This document shows positions 35,015 through 46,300 of a DNA stretch of 64,000 bases, piece by piece. Source of the DNA: Vesta saturnalis (taxonomy: Eukaryota > Arthropoda > Insecta > Coleoptera > Lampyridae); assembly GCA_036346205.1 (NCBI GenBank), contig JARFJB010000534.1, forward strand, positions 5,461,001 to 5,525,000, in the 5' to 3' direction. A program made the translations under genes and the position numbers. The notes under the pieces are model-generated. The model did no database searches and had not been told where the DNA came from. It saw only the letters and a list, made by a program, of their open reading frames with translations. Every line of letters begins with the position of its first letter. Position 1 is the first letter of the stretch.

Positions 35015-35467
35015 TGTTTAACCTTGCATAGATTAAACAGGATATTTTAACAATTGAGAAATATAACTAGAATATTAAGACAACAATTAAGAAATATGTA
35101 AAACGATTAGTAAGTAGAATGAATATAAAGCAGGTTAATTATTGCAACAATCGTGCTGATACAAAAGTGTGGAAGGTTCAAATTACACACACACACACAT
35201 ATTATGTACATTATAACTAGTAAGCACAAAAAGGCGCTTAAGGGAATAAACATGGCCTATTAATTGGGTCAAACAATAAAATACATAATGTTAAAATCTG
35301 TATATAAGGTGTAAATAATACCAAATAAATTAGTCTTTGAATGAATCTCATTTTTATTCAATTACTCAAACAGGGTTGTGAGGTCTAGTCTACAATTGAT
35401 ACGAGTGACGGCGTATCCCTCACATTAAACCCCAAACACTCAATCTCTCTAATCAGAGAATTGAACA
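35015..35467 (+). repeat. BEL 3' LTR
   Basis: 453 bp, close to identical to the 5' LTR; differences include a short CA expansion near 35190. Confidence 0.88.
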
Positions 35468-35472
35468 CTTCC
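35468..35472. repeat. BEL target-site duplication, right
   Basis: CTTCC, identical to 31441-31445. Confidence 0.8.
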
Positions 35473-36079
35473 AAATATTAAAAAATTCTAGAATGCAAAC
35501 CGAAACTTGAAACACATCTTCTTTACATGAAAATCTTCATTAGGTTCCAAACCTACTCTTAAAATGTGGTCGATTTATAGTGCGATTCAAGGGATGCAAT
35601 TTAACACAAAAAAAATTCTAGACAGCATAATGAACGTTGCAGCACATCTTCGCTTACATGAAAATACATCTATTAAGATCCAAATCTATCCTGAAAGTGC
35701 GATCGATTTACAGCAGGACTCAAGGAGTGCGATTCACCCATAAGACCTTAACAAAAATCCTACGGAAAAGTGAAAGAGTACATTTTCGTTTGCAAGAAAA
35801 TATCTTCATTCAGATCCAAATCTACTTTAAGAATTAGATTGACCTATAGTGGGATTGCCGGGGTGCAATTCATCCCTCAAGAATAAAAACAATTTTACAA
35901 TACAAAGTGAATGTTAGACCACGTGTTCAATTGCACAAGAATATTTTCATTAGGATCCAAATCTACCCGGAAAATTAGATTGGGTGACAGGGGAATGCAG
36001 GGGACACAAGAACTTTCATTAGGATCCGAATCTACCCAGAATATTAGACCGATTTATAGTGTGATTCACATGGTGTAAT
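35473..36079 (+). repeat. satellite array, block 3
   Basis: About five monomers, some truncated, in the same orientation as blocks 1 and 2. Confidence 0.82.
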
Positions 36080-36905
36080 ATTTTTGTACAAACCAAAATG
36101 TGCTCCACCTTTCAATTTGCCTTCAAAAATTTTTAATCCTGCACCCGTCAATCCTACTTTAAGTCAATCTACTTTTCAGGGAAGATTTCGATCTTAATGA
36201 AGATATTTTTGTACACACCATGATGGCCGCCAACTTTCAGATCGTTTCTTAGAAGCTCTTTAATTCTTTAATGGTGAACTGCACTCTGTGAATCCTAATG
36301 TAAGTTGATTTAATTTTCAGCATAGCTTTCGATCTTAATCAAGATATTTTTGTGCAAACCAAAATGTGCTCCAACTTTCAGTTCATATTCTAGAATTTTT
36401 TTAATTCCTTAGGGGGTATTGTCGATTTAATATTCAGGGTAAATTTAGATCCTATTGACGATGCGATGCAAACGAAATGTGTTTTAACTTTCAGTTTGTT
36501 TTAAAGAATATTTTAATTCTTTGGGGGTGAAACGAATCCCGAAGATGTTTTTGTACAAACCAAAAGGTGCCCCAACTTTCAGTTTACTTTCTAGAATTTT
36601 TCCAATACTTTGGGAGTGAATTGCAGCTCGTGAAATCCACTTTTAGTCGATCTAACTTTCAGGGTAGGTTTCGATCCCAATGGATATATTTTCGTACAAA
36701 CCAAAATGTGCTCCAACTTTCAGTTCGTTTTCTAGGGTTTCTTTAATTCTTTAGGTGTGCATTACACCCCATGAGTCACACCACAAAAGCGATCTAATTT
36801 TTAGGGTAAATTTGATCTTAGCAAAGATATTTTGTGCAAACGAAAATATGCTCCAATTTTTAGTTTGTTTTCTAGAGTTCTGTTAATTCTTTGTGGGTGA
36901 ATGTC
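36080..36905 (-). repeat. satellite array, block 4, inverted
   Basis: From about 36080 the same monomer appears as its reverse complement: AAAATGTGCTCCAACTTTCA recurs near 36101, 36225, 36368, 36474, 36568, 36704 and 36846. The switch point lies within GATTCACATGGTGTAATATT. Confidence 0.85.
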
Positions 36906-39900
36906 ACCACATATTATTACTATTATTTACAATTCTAGACATTTAAACTTAAAACTACCTTACAAATAAAACAAAAGGAACGAACGAAACGGTATTTTAA
37001 ACAGAACAAAAAATAAATAAATTGCTTCTATCGGAGTAGGACCTGGTGGATTCGTCTGCGGATGGGCGTCCTTTTGGTACAGGAATTGGTCGGTGGTAAT
37101 CCTCAGGCTGTTTCTATCCTTGCTTTTTCTGTGGAAATACGGTTAGCGAGGTGTTTAGATATTCAAGGAAACTAATTTTTAATTATGTGGTTGCATTTAG
37201 TTAAAACAATTTGTTTAAAATAAATAAATATTTTTAAATACGGTCCTATCGGTGGACGAATTATTTACAGTTATTATAACGGGGATAGCAGGTGTGCATC
37301 GATATGATAACAAGGGTAACGCTTTTATACCTGTTTGGTAGTCGACTAGAAAAATCAACATTTTTAAACTTTATACAGAATCTAAATGGTATCAATACAT
37401 TTTGTCTACCTTTAATTTTTTATGAAATGGACTTTTATATTTCCTTTATAAAAATACAACTTTTACGGTCTAATATTTAAAAACAATTAAAAGAAAGTAA
37501 CTAACTTACACAGGGTTTTTATTAATTAACGTTCCATTTAAATTAATTATTGGGAAATAAGATATTTTAAGTACCCTTGTAATTAACTCTTGTAATTAGC
37601 GGAAGTTTTAGTAAAACAGATTTGGTGGGTGCGGGCTGTGGGAATTCTTAAGCGGCGGCCGATGAGTAGCTACTTGCGTTTCTAGGCATGACTACGTAAA
37701 GAATAGCTGCAGAGGGTGACTCTAAGTCTGGGCCCGTTTTAGTAATGACACTTATGTGTGTCAACCTTCTGGAATGATTTACTTCAGTGATTTTCAGGTA
37801 CAAGATAATCTAAACGTTTTACCGGTACGGTAAACTTGCAGAAGGGTTTCTCCTTCAAGTCTGGATTATCTCGATCAGCGATTAGGACGGATTCTGGTTT
37901 AGGACTTGGTTAGAGAAGTCTACTGGGTGTCTCGCAATGGTCGAGCCGATACTGAAACTGGGTACAGGACTTTTATTAAGATGTGTTGTTAAAAAAACTA
38001 AATATAAGCGGGTTATTACGTATAGTGAGATTAAAATGTAATACTGACTGTTACGTACGGCGTTCGTAATTTATGAAACTGGGCGACCGAAATATGGTCT
38101 AATTGCTTTCAACCTGTCGGCTTCCTGCACTTCGGATTTCAACTTTGCCTAGTGTAGGTATGTAGGTGGAGTATCAATTACAAGAATCTGGGCAAATACC
38201 CGTTGCGCTGTTTAATTGATACCCCGGAGATTGGTAGAATTTAGGCGAACACCTTTCTATCCAATGGAGTAAGTAAAAGACTATCGGGTGTTTGCCTGAC
38301 GTGAAAGGTGTGTTCCCAAGTGAAGCCGTTCACTGTTGTAAGTGTGGTGCTGTATATTTATTTCACAGCCATGGTGACAGCAGATTGAGGCAGTAATAAA
38401 CTCTGGTATATACGATAAGTTCAGGCTGGCGGTGTCGAGTAGTCTCGACGGAATGCAGGTGAACGTGGCGAGGTAGAAAGCCAATCTAAATCGGATAAGA
38501 TAGATAGGTAGCTCACTGCGGTCCATCACGACACACCCAGTCCTATCTCTTTTTGTTGCAGGTATAACTCAATTACAATATGTAACAACCTTTTTTTGTG
38601 GTTGTATTAAAAAGTACATTAATTTAAGAATCGTTCATTTATTTGGCGTAATATTAGAAAAGTTTTTAATTATTAATATGTAGAATTGAGAATGGCAATT
38701 TAATTGGCATTTCCTAGAACAAATCTTTTGGGTGTAATATTACACAAATAGTTGTAGTTCCCTTTCTTAAAAAAAATTGGATTTATATTATTGTATTCGC
38801 GCAAGCGTGAGGACTTTTAGGGGAAATAATACACTTGAGTTATTCTGAAAGCTTTTTTTTAATTCACTTAATGCTGAATGTTAACAGCAATAAGCATGAT
38901 TTTTACTTAATTTTTTATATTTTGGTGCCATCAGAATTTTGGTGGTAAGTTATTTTTTTCTCATTATATTTAAAACTAAAGCCTTTGCTTTTTTTAGGCA
39001 CTTTTTAAGTACTTACTTTTTAAGTACTTACTTTTTAAGTACGCACTTTTAACTACTATTTAATCACTTAATTTGTATACTTAATTTGTACACTTAGATT
39101 GCACTTATTTGCACTCCTATTTGACTAATAATCTTTAATGGCACGTATAAGTCAATATTTTACTGTACTATTATTTTAAATGGCAAGTTTTACTTGAGTT
39201 ACCTTTACAACGCAAGTTCTACATACTTTTACAAATAAATTTGGCGAATTAAACTTCAAGGAAATTCCATATTTTAAGGATAACTAAGCAAGATATTGAC
39301 CTCACCATATGAACCATTCTGCTTCATAGTACCTGTCACAGTGTATGTACAGAATCGTTAAAAGGTAAAGTTTTTTTATAATTTAGTATAGTTTATGACT
39401 TCTGAATTTTTTTTTCGTTTTCAAACATATATTAAATAATCTTATGTATAACTTGTTATTTTATTTTCATTTGTGTTAATTTGTTTATAGTATTCAATAA
39501 CTAGGTTTTGTTGTTCCTAGATAGATATATAAAAAAAAGACAACATGGCGCTCGAGAATTTATCATTTTTTCATAATTTTTAGATAACATTTGTTTTGAA
39601 TTAAGGATAAGTGAAAATAATTAAGCTGATGAAAAGCATGCAGTATTTCAGGTGCGTTAATTGAACCCTCCCATCTTAATCAACCGATGAGCCGACGGCA
39701 GTAGCGAAAATCATTTGGTAATTAATTTTATTAATTAAAATTATTTGATCAATTTATTACATCATCGCTTTTGTTTTAACATTATAAGTTGGCCCAGTTT
39801 TAGTGTTTATACTGTTTTAGTGTTACAAATACCCGTAACGAAGAGTGTTTTCTTTAATTCATCACCTGCGGTGACAAAAACTGGATAATTGTAACTTTCT

Positions 39901-40019
39901 AGCTTAATTGCCATGTGTTAGAACGACAAAGATGTATACTGTATTGTGCAATGTAAATACAAGCGCTAAGCCCAAATTGAAAATCATTCATTTTAAGGAC
40001 TGTAACATAATCTTAGCAG
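36906..40019. other. non-coding spacer
   Basis: No ORF with recognisable content. 37030-38580 is less AT-rich than its surroundings and has short inverted segments (for example GGCGAACACC near 38242 against GGTGTTTGCC near 38288), possibly an unrecognised LTR or element. A 15-bp tandem repeat is at 39001-39045. Confidence 0.4.
39001..39045. repeat. 15-bp tandem repeat, three units
   Basis: CTTTTTAAGTACTTA twice, then CTTTTTAAGTACGCA. Confidence 0.85.
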
Positions 40020-40280
40020 GATTTCCTTCATACGCATATAGCGGCATGATCACTTCGTATACGCACAACATTTAGGCGAACGCTGGGTTAGTAAGCCCCC
40101 CCCCACCTTAACTTCGTTCCTTTTTATCCTATCTTGACCAAACCTATCCTTAAACCCCACCATGCGTATATACTTTATGTAAGTATGTTCGGAATCCATG
40201 ACTGTGGCTGAAGAAGCTATGAAAGCTTTAGCAGCGTTCCTTGTTGGGGAAAGAATGAAATATGTCGACTTTTTCTTTTC
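40020..40280 (+). mobile_element. tRNA-derived SINE, copy 3, 5'-truncated
   Basis: Plus-strand copy of the SINE body at 21298-21659: matching blocks include the GCGGCRTGRTC region (40040), GGCGAACGCTGGG (40077), CGTTCC near 40117, ATCCTTAAACCCCACCATG (40147) and the TTTTTCTTTTCC tail. The tRNA head is not recognisable. A poly-C run replaces part of the body near 40098. More diverged than the other two copies. Confidence 0.65.
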
Positions 40281-41593
40281 CGGAGCGGGTACAATGTACG
40301 ACATTGTACTTCTACGCAATCGAGAACCCTAATAACTGTTTTGTCCAATCAGTCGCTCAGTCCCTAAACATTGTCTTCGGTCACTAAACGACCCTTACTG
40401 TTCTTAATATTTAGTGTGTGTTCTTGCTTTTCGTTTATAAATTCTTGTGCTAGCTAAGTTATAAGTGGGATATCTTGTTATAATTGTTCCATGCGTGAGA
40501 AACGAGTGTTACCTATCAGGTTTAACATACCTTGTGAATTGATTTTTTAACGCTGTTATAATGTGATTGGGTTGTAAATGTTACAGTCTATTTAAATAAC
40601 CTAGAAATCTAAATGCATTTATGCACTTACAGTAATTCTTTTATACAGCTGCATTTAAAAACTAAAAATAAAGCCATATTTGATCAAATGAACAGAAATA
40701 TTTTATTAGTTTAATTCAATAGAAATGCTTTTTTAACCTAAATGTAGATTTTACGATTAAATCTGTTATGGAAAATTATCTAGGTCTATTGAACAAACAT
40801 GAAAGATTATAAAACAGTGATTGCTTGGAACAAAGTAAAATACACGATTAAATGCATTAAACAAGAAATAAAAAATGCATGCTTTGTGCATTACCCTGAA
40901 TGTATAGATTGTAAACGCTAGAAAATTTTACCTTAGTTATTACTTTGTTTTCTAAATTTGATATTACAACCAATGTAAATCGATTCAATTTAAATCTATG
41001 TAAGTATGCAGTAGTTAGTGATAATTTATTACTAATTTTCAATTTGTGTTCGCTTCATTCAATTATAAAGCAGAGGATTGACCCATTGTTTTCCGAACCA
41101 ATTCACAGCTAAACAAATTAAAACATTTTCTATTTTCATTTTGTATGTCAATTGAGAATTAATTACCATTCGATATTTAATTAACGTACAATTTTTTTTT
41201 ACAAAGTAAAATGAATTTATTTGAAAAGCGTTGGCTTTTCAGTAATTTTTATCATAGGTTCAACGGTACAATTGCTGTATTTAATTAAAGATACAATTTA
41301 AAATGTTGTAATAGCAATACAGTTATACTTTAATTAAAGAATCCGTAAATAGAAACGGTTAACTATTTAAAACTGTAGTGATTCGCTTATTTATTATAAT
41401 TATGCTTCAAGTACGTAACCTCTTGTCAATTCCCCAAACTTATATACATTAGGAATTGTTTAATTTTAATTAAAGGAAAAGAGAGTAACACACCGACCAA
41501 CGTACAAATACATGATAAGTAATTAATTACCACTTCATATCAGGTCAACGTTGACAAAATGTACAACCTCTGTTCTGAAAAACATTTCATCCC
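40281..41593. other. non-coding spacer
   Basis: AT-rich, no supported gene, repeat or RNA. Confidence 0.5.
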
Positions 41594-41603
41594 TCAAGAC
41601 GTG
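41594..41603. repeat. SINE copy 2 target-site duplication, left
   Basis: TCAAGACGTG; the right copy at 41952-41961 reads TCAAGAAGTG, one mismatch. Confidence 0.65.
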
Positions 41604-41951
41604 AAAAGGAAAAAGGAAATGACCACGTGCTTCATTCCCTTGCCAAGGGGCTGGACGGGCTGCTTGAGCTTTCCAAGCTCCTTCAGCCACAATCATGGAT
41701 TCCCAACATACATACATTAAGTTTGTCGCATGGTGGGATTGAAAATAGGTGCGTTCAGAATAGGATCGGAAGGAACGGAGTTAGGGTTATGAGGGGGAAA
41801 ATACTACCTCAGCATTCGCTTAATCCACACAAGGTGTGGGTATGAGAAAACCCCCTAAAAAAACTCATATAAGGTAAACAATAACGGGAATCTAACCCAT
41901 TACCTCCCGAATGCTATGCAGGTCGTGTTACCACAACTCCTCTGGCTCGGT
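41604..41951 (-). mobile_element. tRNA-derived SINE, copy 2
   Basis: 348 bp on the minus strand, co-linear with copy 1 over its whole length, with the tRNA-like head at the high-coordinate end (B-box equivalent GGTTAGATTCC, one base off consensus, near 41895) and the TTTCCTTTTTCCTTTTC tail at the low end. Flanked by a 10-bp duplication with one mismatch. Confidence 0.78.
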
Positions 41952-41961
41952 TCAAGAAGTG
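41952..41961. repeat. SINE copy 2 target-site duplication, right
   Basis: TCAAGAAGTG, one mismatch to 41594-41603. Confidence 0.65.
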
Positions 41962-42467
41962 CAGACGTCTGCTGAATTATAATTTGTCAGGTTGCGTTGA
42001 CGCACCCTGTACGTAGGATGTTATAATGACGCGTATTACGTGTTTTGAGTACGGCTGTATTGAGTTTGAACGAAAAAAAAATTTTTTTTTGTATATGCAT
42101 AATGTATGTGGGTGGGTGATACGCCACTGGAAATTTAGGAGAAATATTATTCTGTATGCAGATACGTGTATTTGAATGTTATAGAGACATTGGTGTTAGA
42201 ATAAATAGATTCCGATGAATGTAAATGTGAAAAGAAATTTGTCGATGGGACGATAATGTTTGCTACTGTTTTGCTACTGTAAGGAATGGAATGTTGGAAG
42301 ATAAAGGAGTAATCTTTGCCGGAAGATGTGAGTGTATAAGTGTAGAATGTTTTAGAAAATATGTAGAGAAGATTTGGTGTTTAATTGTTAATTATAGAAA
42401 GTTCTCGTAATGTTGTGCAATAAGTTTTGAGAATACGTGTATGTATATGGGATTTGAGACCTTAGAC
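41962..42467. other. non-coding spacer
   Basis: No feature recognised. Confidence 0.45.
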
Positions 42468-43552
42468 TTTTTTTTTTTTTATGGTTGTGGACCTGAACAG
42501 GCTAAATAAGGCCTATCGTGCTAAAGCACTCAGGAACACTTAGGAGGATGGATAGAGGGATAATGAATTGCCAATAGATGCCTATGAACAGCTACCTTAA
42601 ATTTTCTCATATCATAAGTGAGAGGAAAACAGGAACTAGGGAGATCATTCCAGAGTTTAGAAGCCGTGTAGAAAAATGTGGATTGCGCCCGTTTGGTACG
42701 ACAAGTGAAGATTTGTACTGCATACTGATGATGTGATTGAGCGAACCGAGTGTTTCTCTCAAAGATAGCCGGAGATGGTATCAAAGAATGTAATTCACCA
42801 GCACAATAGCCGTTGTAATAACGGTAATACAAAGAAAGAACTGAAACCATCCTTCTATGCTCAAGGGACTGTATGTGAGAAGTTAAAGACGGGTCATTTA
42901 TAAGCCTAATCGCTCTTTTTGAATACGATCAACGATATCGAGAGCGTATTGGGAGCACTAACCCAAAGGTGAGAATTATATTCCAGATGAGGCCGAATTT
43001 GGGCCTTATACAGCAAAAGGAGTTGTCGAGAGGTAAAGTACTGCTTAGATCTGTACAAAAAGCCTATTTTCCGAGCAGCTGTTTTGGTAGCTGACAGAAG
43101 ATGGTCAACCCATGAGACATTTGAAGATACAGTCATACCCAACAGAGTAATAGAGTCTGAAAACTTAAGAACTGAGCCATTCATACTTACAACAGGAAAT
43201 GATCGATCTTTTTGGCGGACATAAGGCAACACTGAGTTTTGTTAGCATTAAATTTAACTAGATTATTGCTTCCCCATTCGAGAATACGTTGAATGTCTTT
43301 GTTGATTGAATTTGCCATTTCAGCTTTAATTTCTTGATTTGACATAGAAGGTGGATTATCACTATGAGTAGACTGAGATGAACTACAGTGAAGAGTGCTA
43401 TCGTCAGCAAAGCAATGGATGGGGTTAGTTGTTGAAGAAATAAGGTCGTTTATGTACAGCAGAAAAAGTGTAGGCTCTATAACGGATCCCTGTGGTACGC
43501 CCGCGTTAATGCTAACTTCTTTTGAAAAAAAGCCATCAACTACGACACGTAC
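42468..43552 (-). pseudogene. Jockey/CR1-type LINE, 3' fragment with poly(A)
   Basis: Minus strand. RT motifs GVPQGSVIEPTLFLLYIND (about 43490) and FADDST (catalytic, about 43410), then LEWGSNNLVKFNANKTQ (about 43270), the SDSITLLGMTVSSNVSW and KAQIRPHLEYNSHLW thumb region (43160-42970), and the C-terminal RNTRFAQSHHQY...TFFYTASKLWNDLP block (42760-42640). It ends in a poly(A) tract (T run at 42469-42481 on the plus strand), so the 3' end is intact and the element was inserted by retrotransposition, 5'-truncated in the RT. Two frame changes (near 43230 and 42880) inactivate it. Confidence 0.82.
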
Positions 43553-46300
43553 TTATTTGTGCAAATGTTGCGGAAGGAAGACGAGCGCAGGTGGGAGATA
43601 AACGTTGAAAGTTGTGTAATGGTCCAGAGTGGCCACTGAATGAATGTGATGACGAGAAATGGCTTCTTCATAAAGTGATTGTAAAATTTGTAAGTAAGAA
43701 CAAACATGGCGATGTATTGTAGTTATGAGCGTGGTTGTGCAGATGGTAGCATCTGTCGGGACTAAGAAAGTTTGAATGAATACCATTGGAGAATATAGCA
43801 AGGAAGTCGGACATGTTCAAAGATGGATGGCTTAAGGTATAAATAGGAAAGTCAGAGATTGACGTAGGGTTGTTGGTTGTTGCTTTTTGGTGAGAGCTCG
43901 GTGAGAGACACGCGCGCGAAGTGATGTGTGAAATTAGAATGGGTTGAGTTGGAGTTATATTTGTGAATAATGTAGAAGGCAGTCATTGTTTAAACAACTG
44001 CGTAACCCGAAAGGGGATGAATCGTATAAGACATTCATAAATAAAACAATTAATAAAATTGAGATTGAAGATAAAATCAGTTTTTGTTCTTCAAAAGAAA
44101 AAGTGCGTAAGCAGATTTATAAAAAGTTAACAGTTATTACGTTATAAGTGTTGAGTGCAGCGCGTGTTCTTGTACCGATATTTAGTTAAAATTATTTATG
44201 GAACCACCTTTAAGTGAGCGAAGTATTGGTAGTAAATTAAGCCAATGTTAAGGTAATTTTATGTGACATTAAAAGTTTATTTGTGTTAAGGAAGGACTAA
44301 ATTGTCCTAAAGGTTGCGAGAAACTTTTTAAGAGGCAACCAAACGTGTATAGATTATTACGGTTTATTGGAGTAATACCTCGCATAGTTGGACTAATCGC
44401 GAGTGCAGAAAGGAATAAGTGTTGGTGAAATTGTGGAGTACTAGTTTCATGCCTTCAGGCAATTTAAGGAATACAAATGGACTACAAATAATTGATTTAC
44501 TGGAAAAAAGAAGAAAGAAAAGCGTAGGATTAATGGACAATTTTAAGTAAGAATTACATTTAAGGATTTTAAAAAACTCAGATAAGCACGATTATCTTTT
44601 TGCTTAGTTGTAATTTGCGTATGGTTGGGTAATTTTTAATTAGTTTTGAAGGGAAAAGATAATCGGTCTCGAGTTATGTTGTATTGGTTGTTTTAGCAGT
44701 AAGAATTTGTGTAGAAACGCGAATTTGTATTGACAGTAACGTGGTGGAGTGGTTTTTCAACCACGCTGTTGTGTATGTAAACATTTGTTTATTATTTTGG
44801 TGCAGGACAATATATATTTAACGTTAACTTTGATTTTGTTGTTTATTTATCCAGTTATGAGATACATTTGTGACGTTTACTTAATTGGTGACCTAGTTTT
44901 TTTTGACAAGTTAAATGTAAACTTTGCATATTTTGGTTTCAAGATTAATGAACAGCCTGAAAGGTTATATTTGCCAGGTTGATTGCAAAAATTTTCATGT
45001 TAGTTTCATTAACGCAGTACACTGATGACGGATCAGCTGTTAATTAAAATTTCATTAAGTATCACAAAGAGATTGAGTTTTGAGAACTTACATATTTACG
45101 AATGTCCAATACGATTCAGAAGTATTATAAAAATTAAATTACATTTAAAAGATATCGTTCATGTTAGGAATATTAAACCTTCAAGGATTATTCTCATTTG
45201 ACTGTTTTGCAGCACTTTATCACTATTATATTGGAGTAACAATTATTAAGCCGATGACATTGATTTTCTTTTGGTTAGGAATTTTAAAAATTAATTATCG
45301 ACCATTGAATGAAGGAATAGTTTATTCATTAATAAGTAGAAATTTAACTTTATATGTGTACGAGGGATACGTAGGAAATATTCAGTTAACGTGTTATAAC
45401 TGTTGGTTACGTGAATGCTGTTGAATTTGAGTGATAAATTTTATTTTGGAAGTTTTGGTATACGAGGTGTATTCAAAAAGTTTCTAATAACCTGGGTAGT
45501 ACTAAATATATTTGAGTTTGAGTTGAATGGTTTTGGACGAGTGTTTGTTGTAGGACCCTCGTGTGAGAGTTTACTGAGTAAGCACAATCCTACTGTCCAC
45601 AATCCAGTAGGGTTAATTAACACCCAGCTTAAGACAATTATTTTAGCAAAGTTTCGATTGTGGTGGCGCCTAGAGACATATTTTCCCGGACTGAGCTGTT
45701 TGAATTTAGGTGTAAGGTGTTTGAGCGTATTAATCATTCATTTTACTTATTATTTCGACCACGCCCATCTCCCTGTCAGCTGGCTTGGCAACCCGCTTAT
45801 ATTAGTAAGCGTACACGACGCCTAGTGCGGTTTGGACGTGTAACAAATTTATATGGGCATCGCATCTTCATAGTAGAACCATCCACACAAATCAACCCGT
45901 GGGGATTAGAATTAGGTGTACAGATATACGGAATTAACAGAACTACTGTTGGAATTTGTTGAATCCTCCCAGGATTAGTTGGTAGCATTACTAATGAAAA
46001 ATGTGGAATTAGTTTCAGAATTAGTTGAAATAGATACAAGATACTTGGCACGATACTTGACCTGGCTAAAATTAGCCTCACCAGCACGTCAGTATGACAT
46101 AGTGCAACTATCCCAATGTTAAATTTATTTTGGCGGGCGCAAGGAACTTTAGTACAACATGCCATTCAGCCCGTATGTTTCACCAAGATAATTACACACG
46201 TAGTTGCTGTAACGTCTAAATTAATATTAAATACTATGTAGTTAAAATAATACTCTGATAGATAAGCAACGCACTTTGCTTGTGGCCTCCTCCATTTGTA
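43553..46300. other. non-coding spacer
   Basis: About 2.7 kb without a recognisable gene. At 45461-45480 TACGAGGTGTATTCAAAAAG resembles a mariner terminal repeat, but I found no partner end or transposase nearby. Overlapping ORFs of about 100-136 codons at 45415-45962 on both strands have no family features. Confidence 0.4.

Larger units (their letters stand above)
31446..35467 (+). mobile_element. BEL/Pao LTR retrotransposon with env-like gene, internally deleted
   Basis: LTRs 31446-31892 and 35015-35467, perfect 5-bp duplication CTTCC, primer site directly after the 5' LTR. The internal region is only about 3.1 kb. Gag (beyond a possible start), protease, RT and RNase H are missing; what remains is integrase and an env-like gene. 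The integrase family (KCYIA-type block, SRRG, GGLWEAGVKSVKHH, C-terminal DUF5641-like part) is BEL/Pao. Non-autonomous; LTR similarity suggests fairly recent insertion into the satellite. Confidence 0.88.

Noticed and set aside
25640..36905. Regularly spaced repeats as a possible CRISPR array
   Set aside because: Eukaryotic satellite: monomers are contiguous and diverged, with no unique spacers and no cas genes.
38281..38529. 82-codon minus-strand ORF
   Set aside because: No recognisable features and no neighbours that suggest a gene.
36906..38590. Possible solo LTR (TGTTACATATTG on the minus strand near 38590)
   Set aside because: No matching end or target duplication could be located.
45415..45962. 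Overlapping ORFs of about 100-136 codons on both strands
   Set aside because: No family motifs; open frames on both strands at once suggest chance. Only a lone mariner-like end (45461) is visible.
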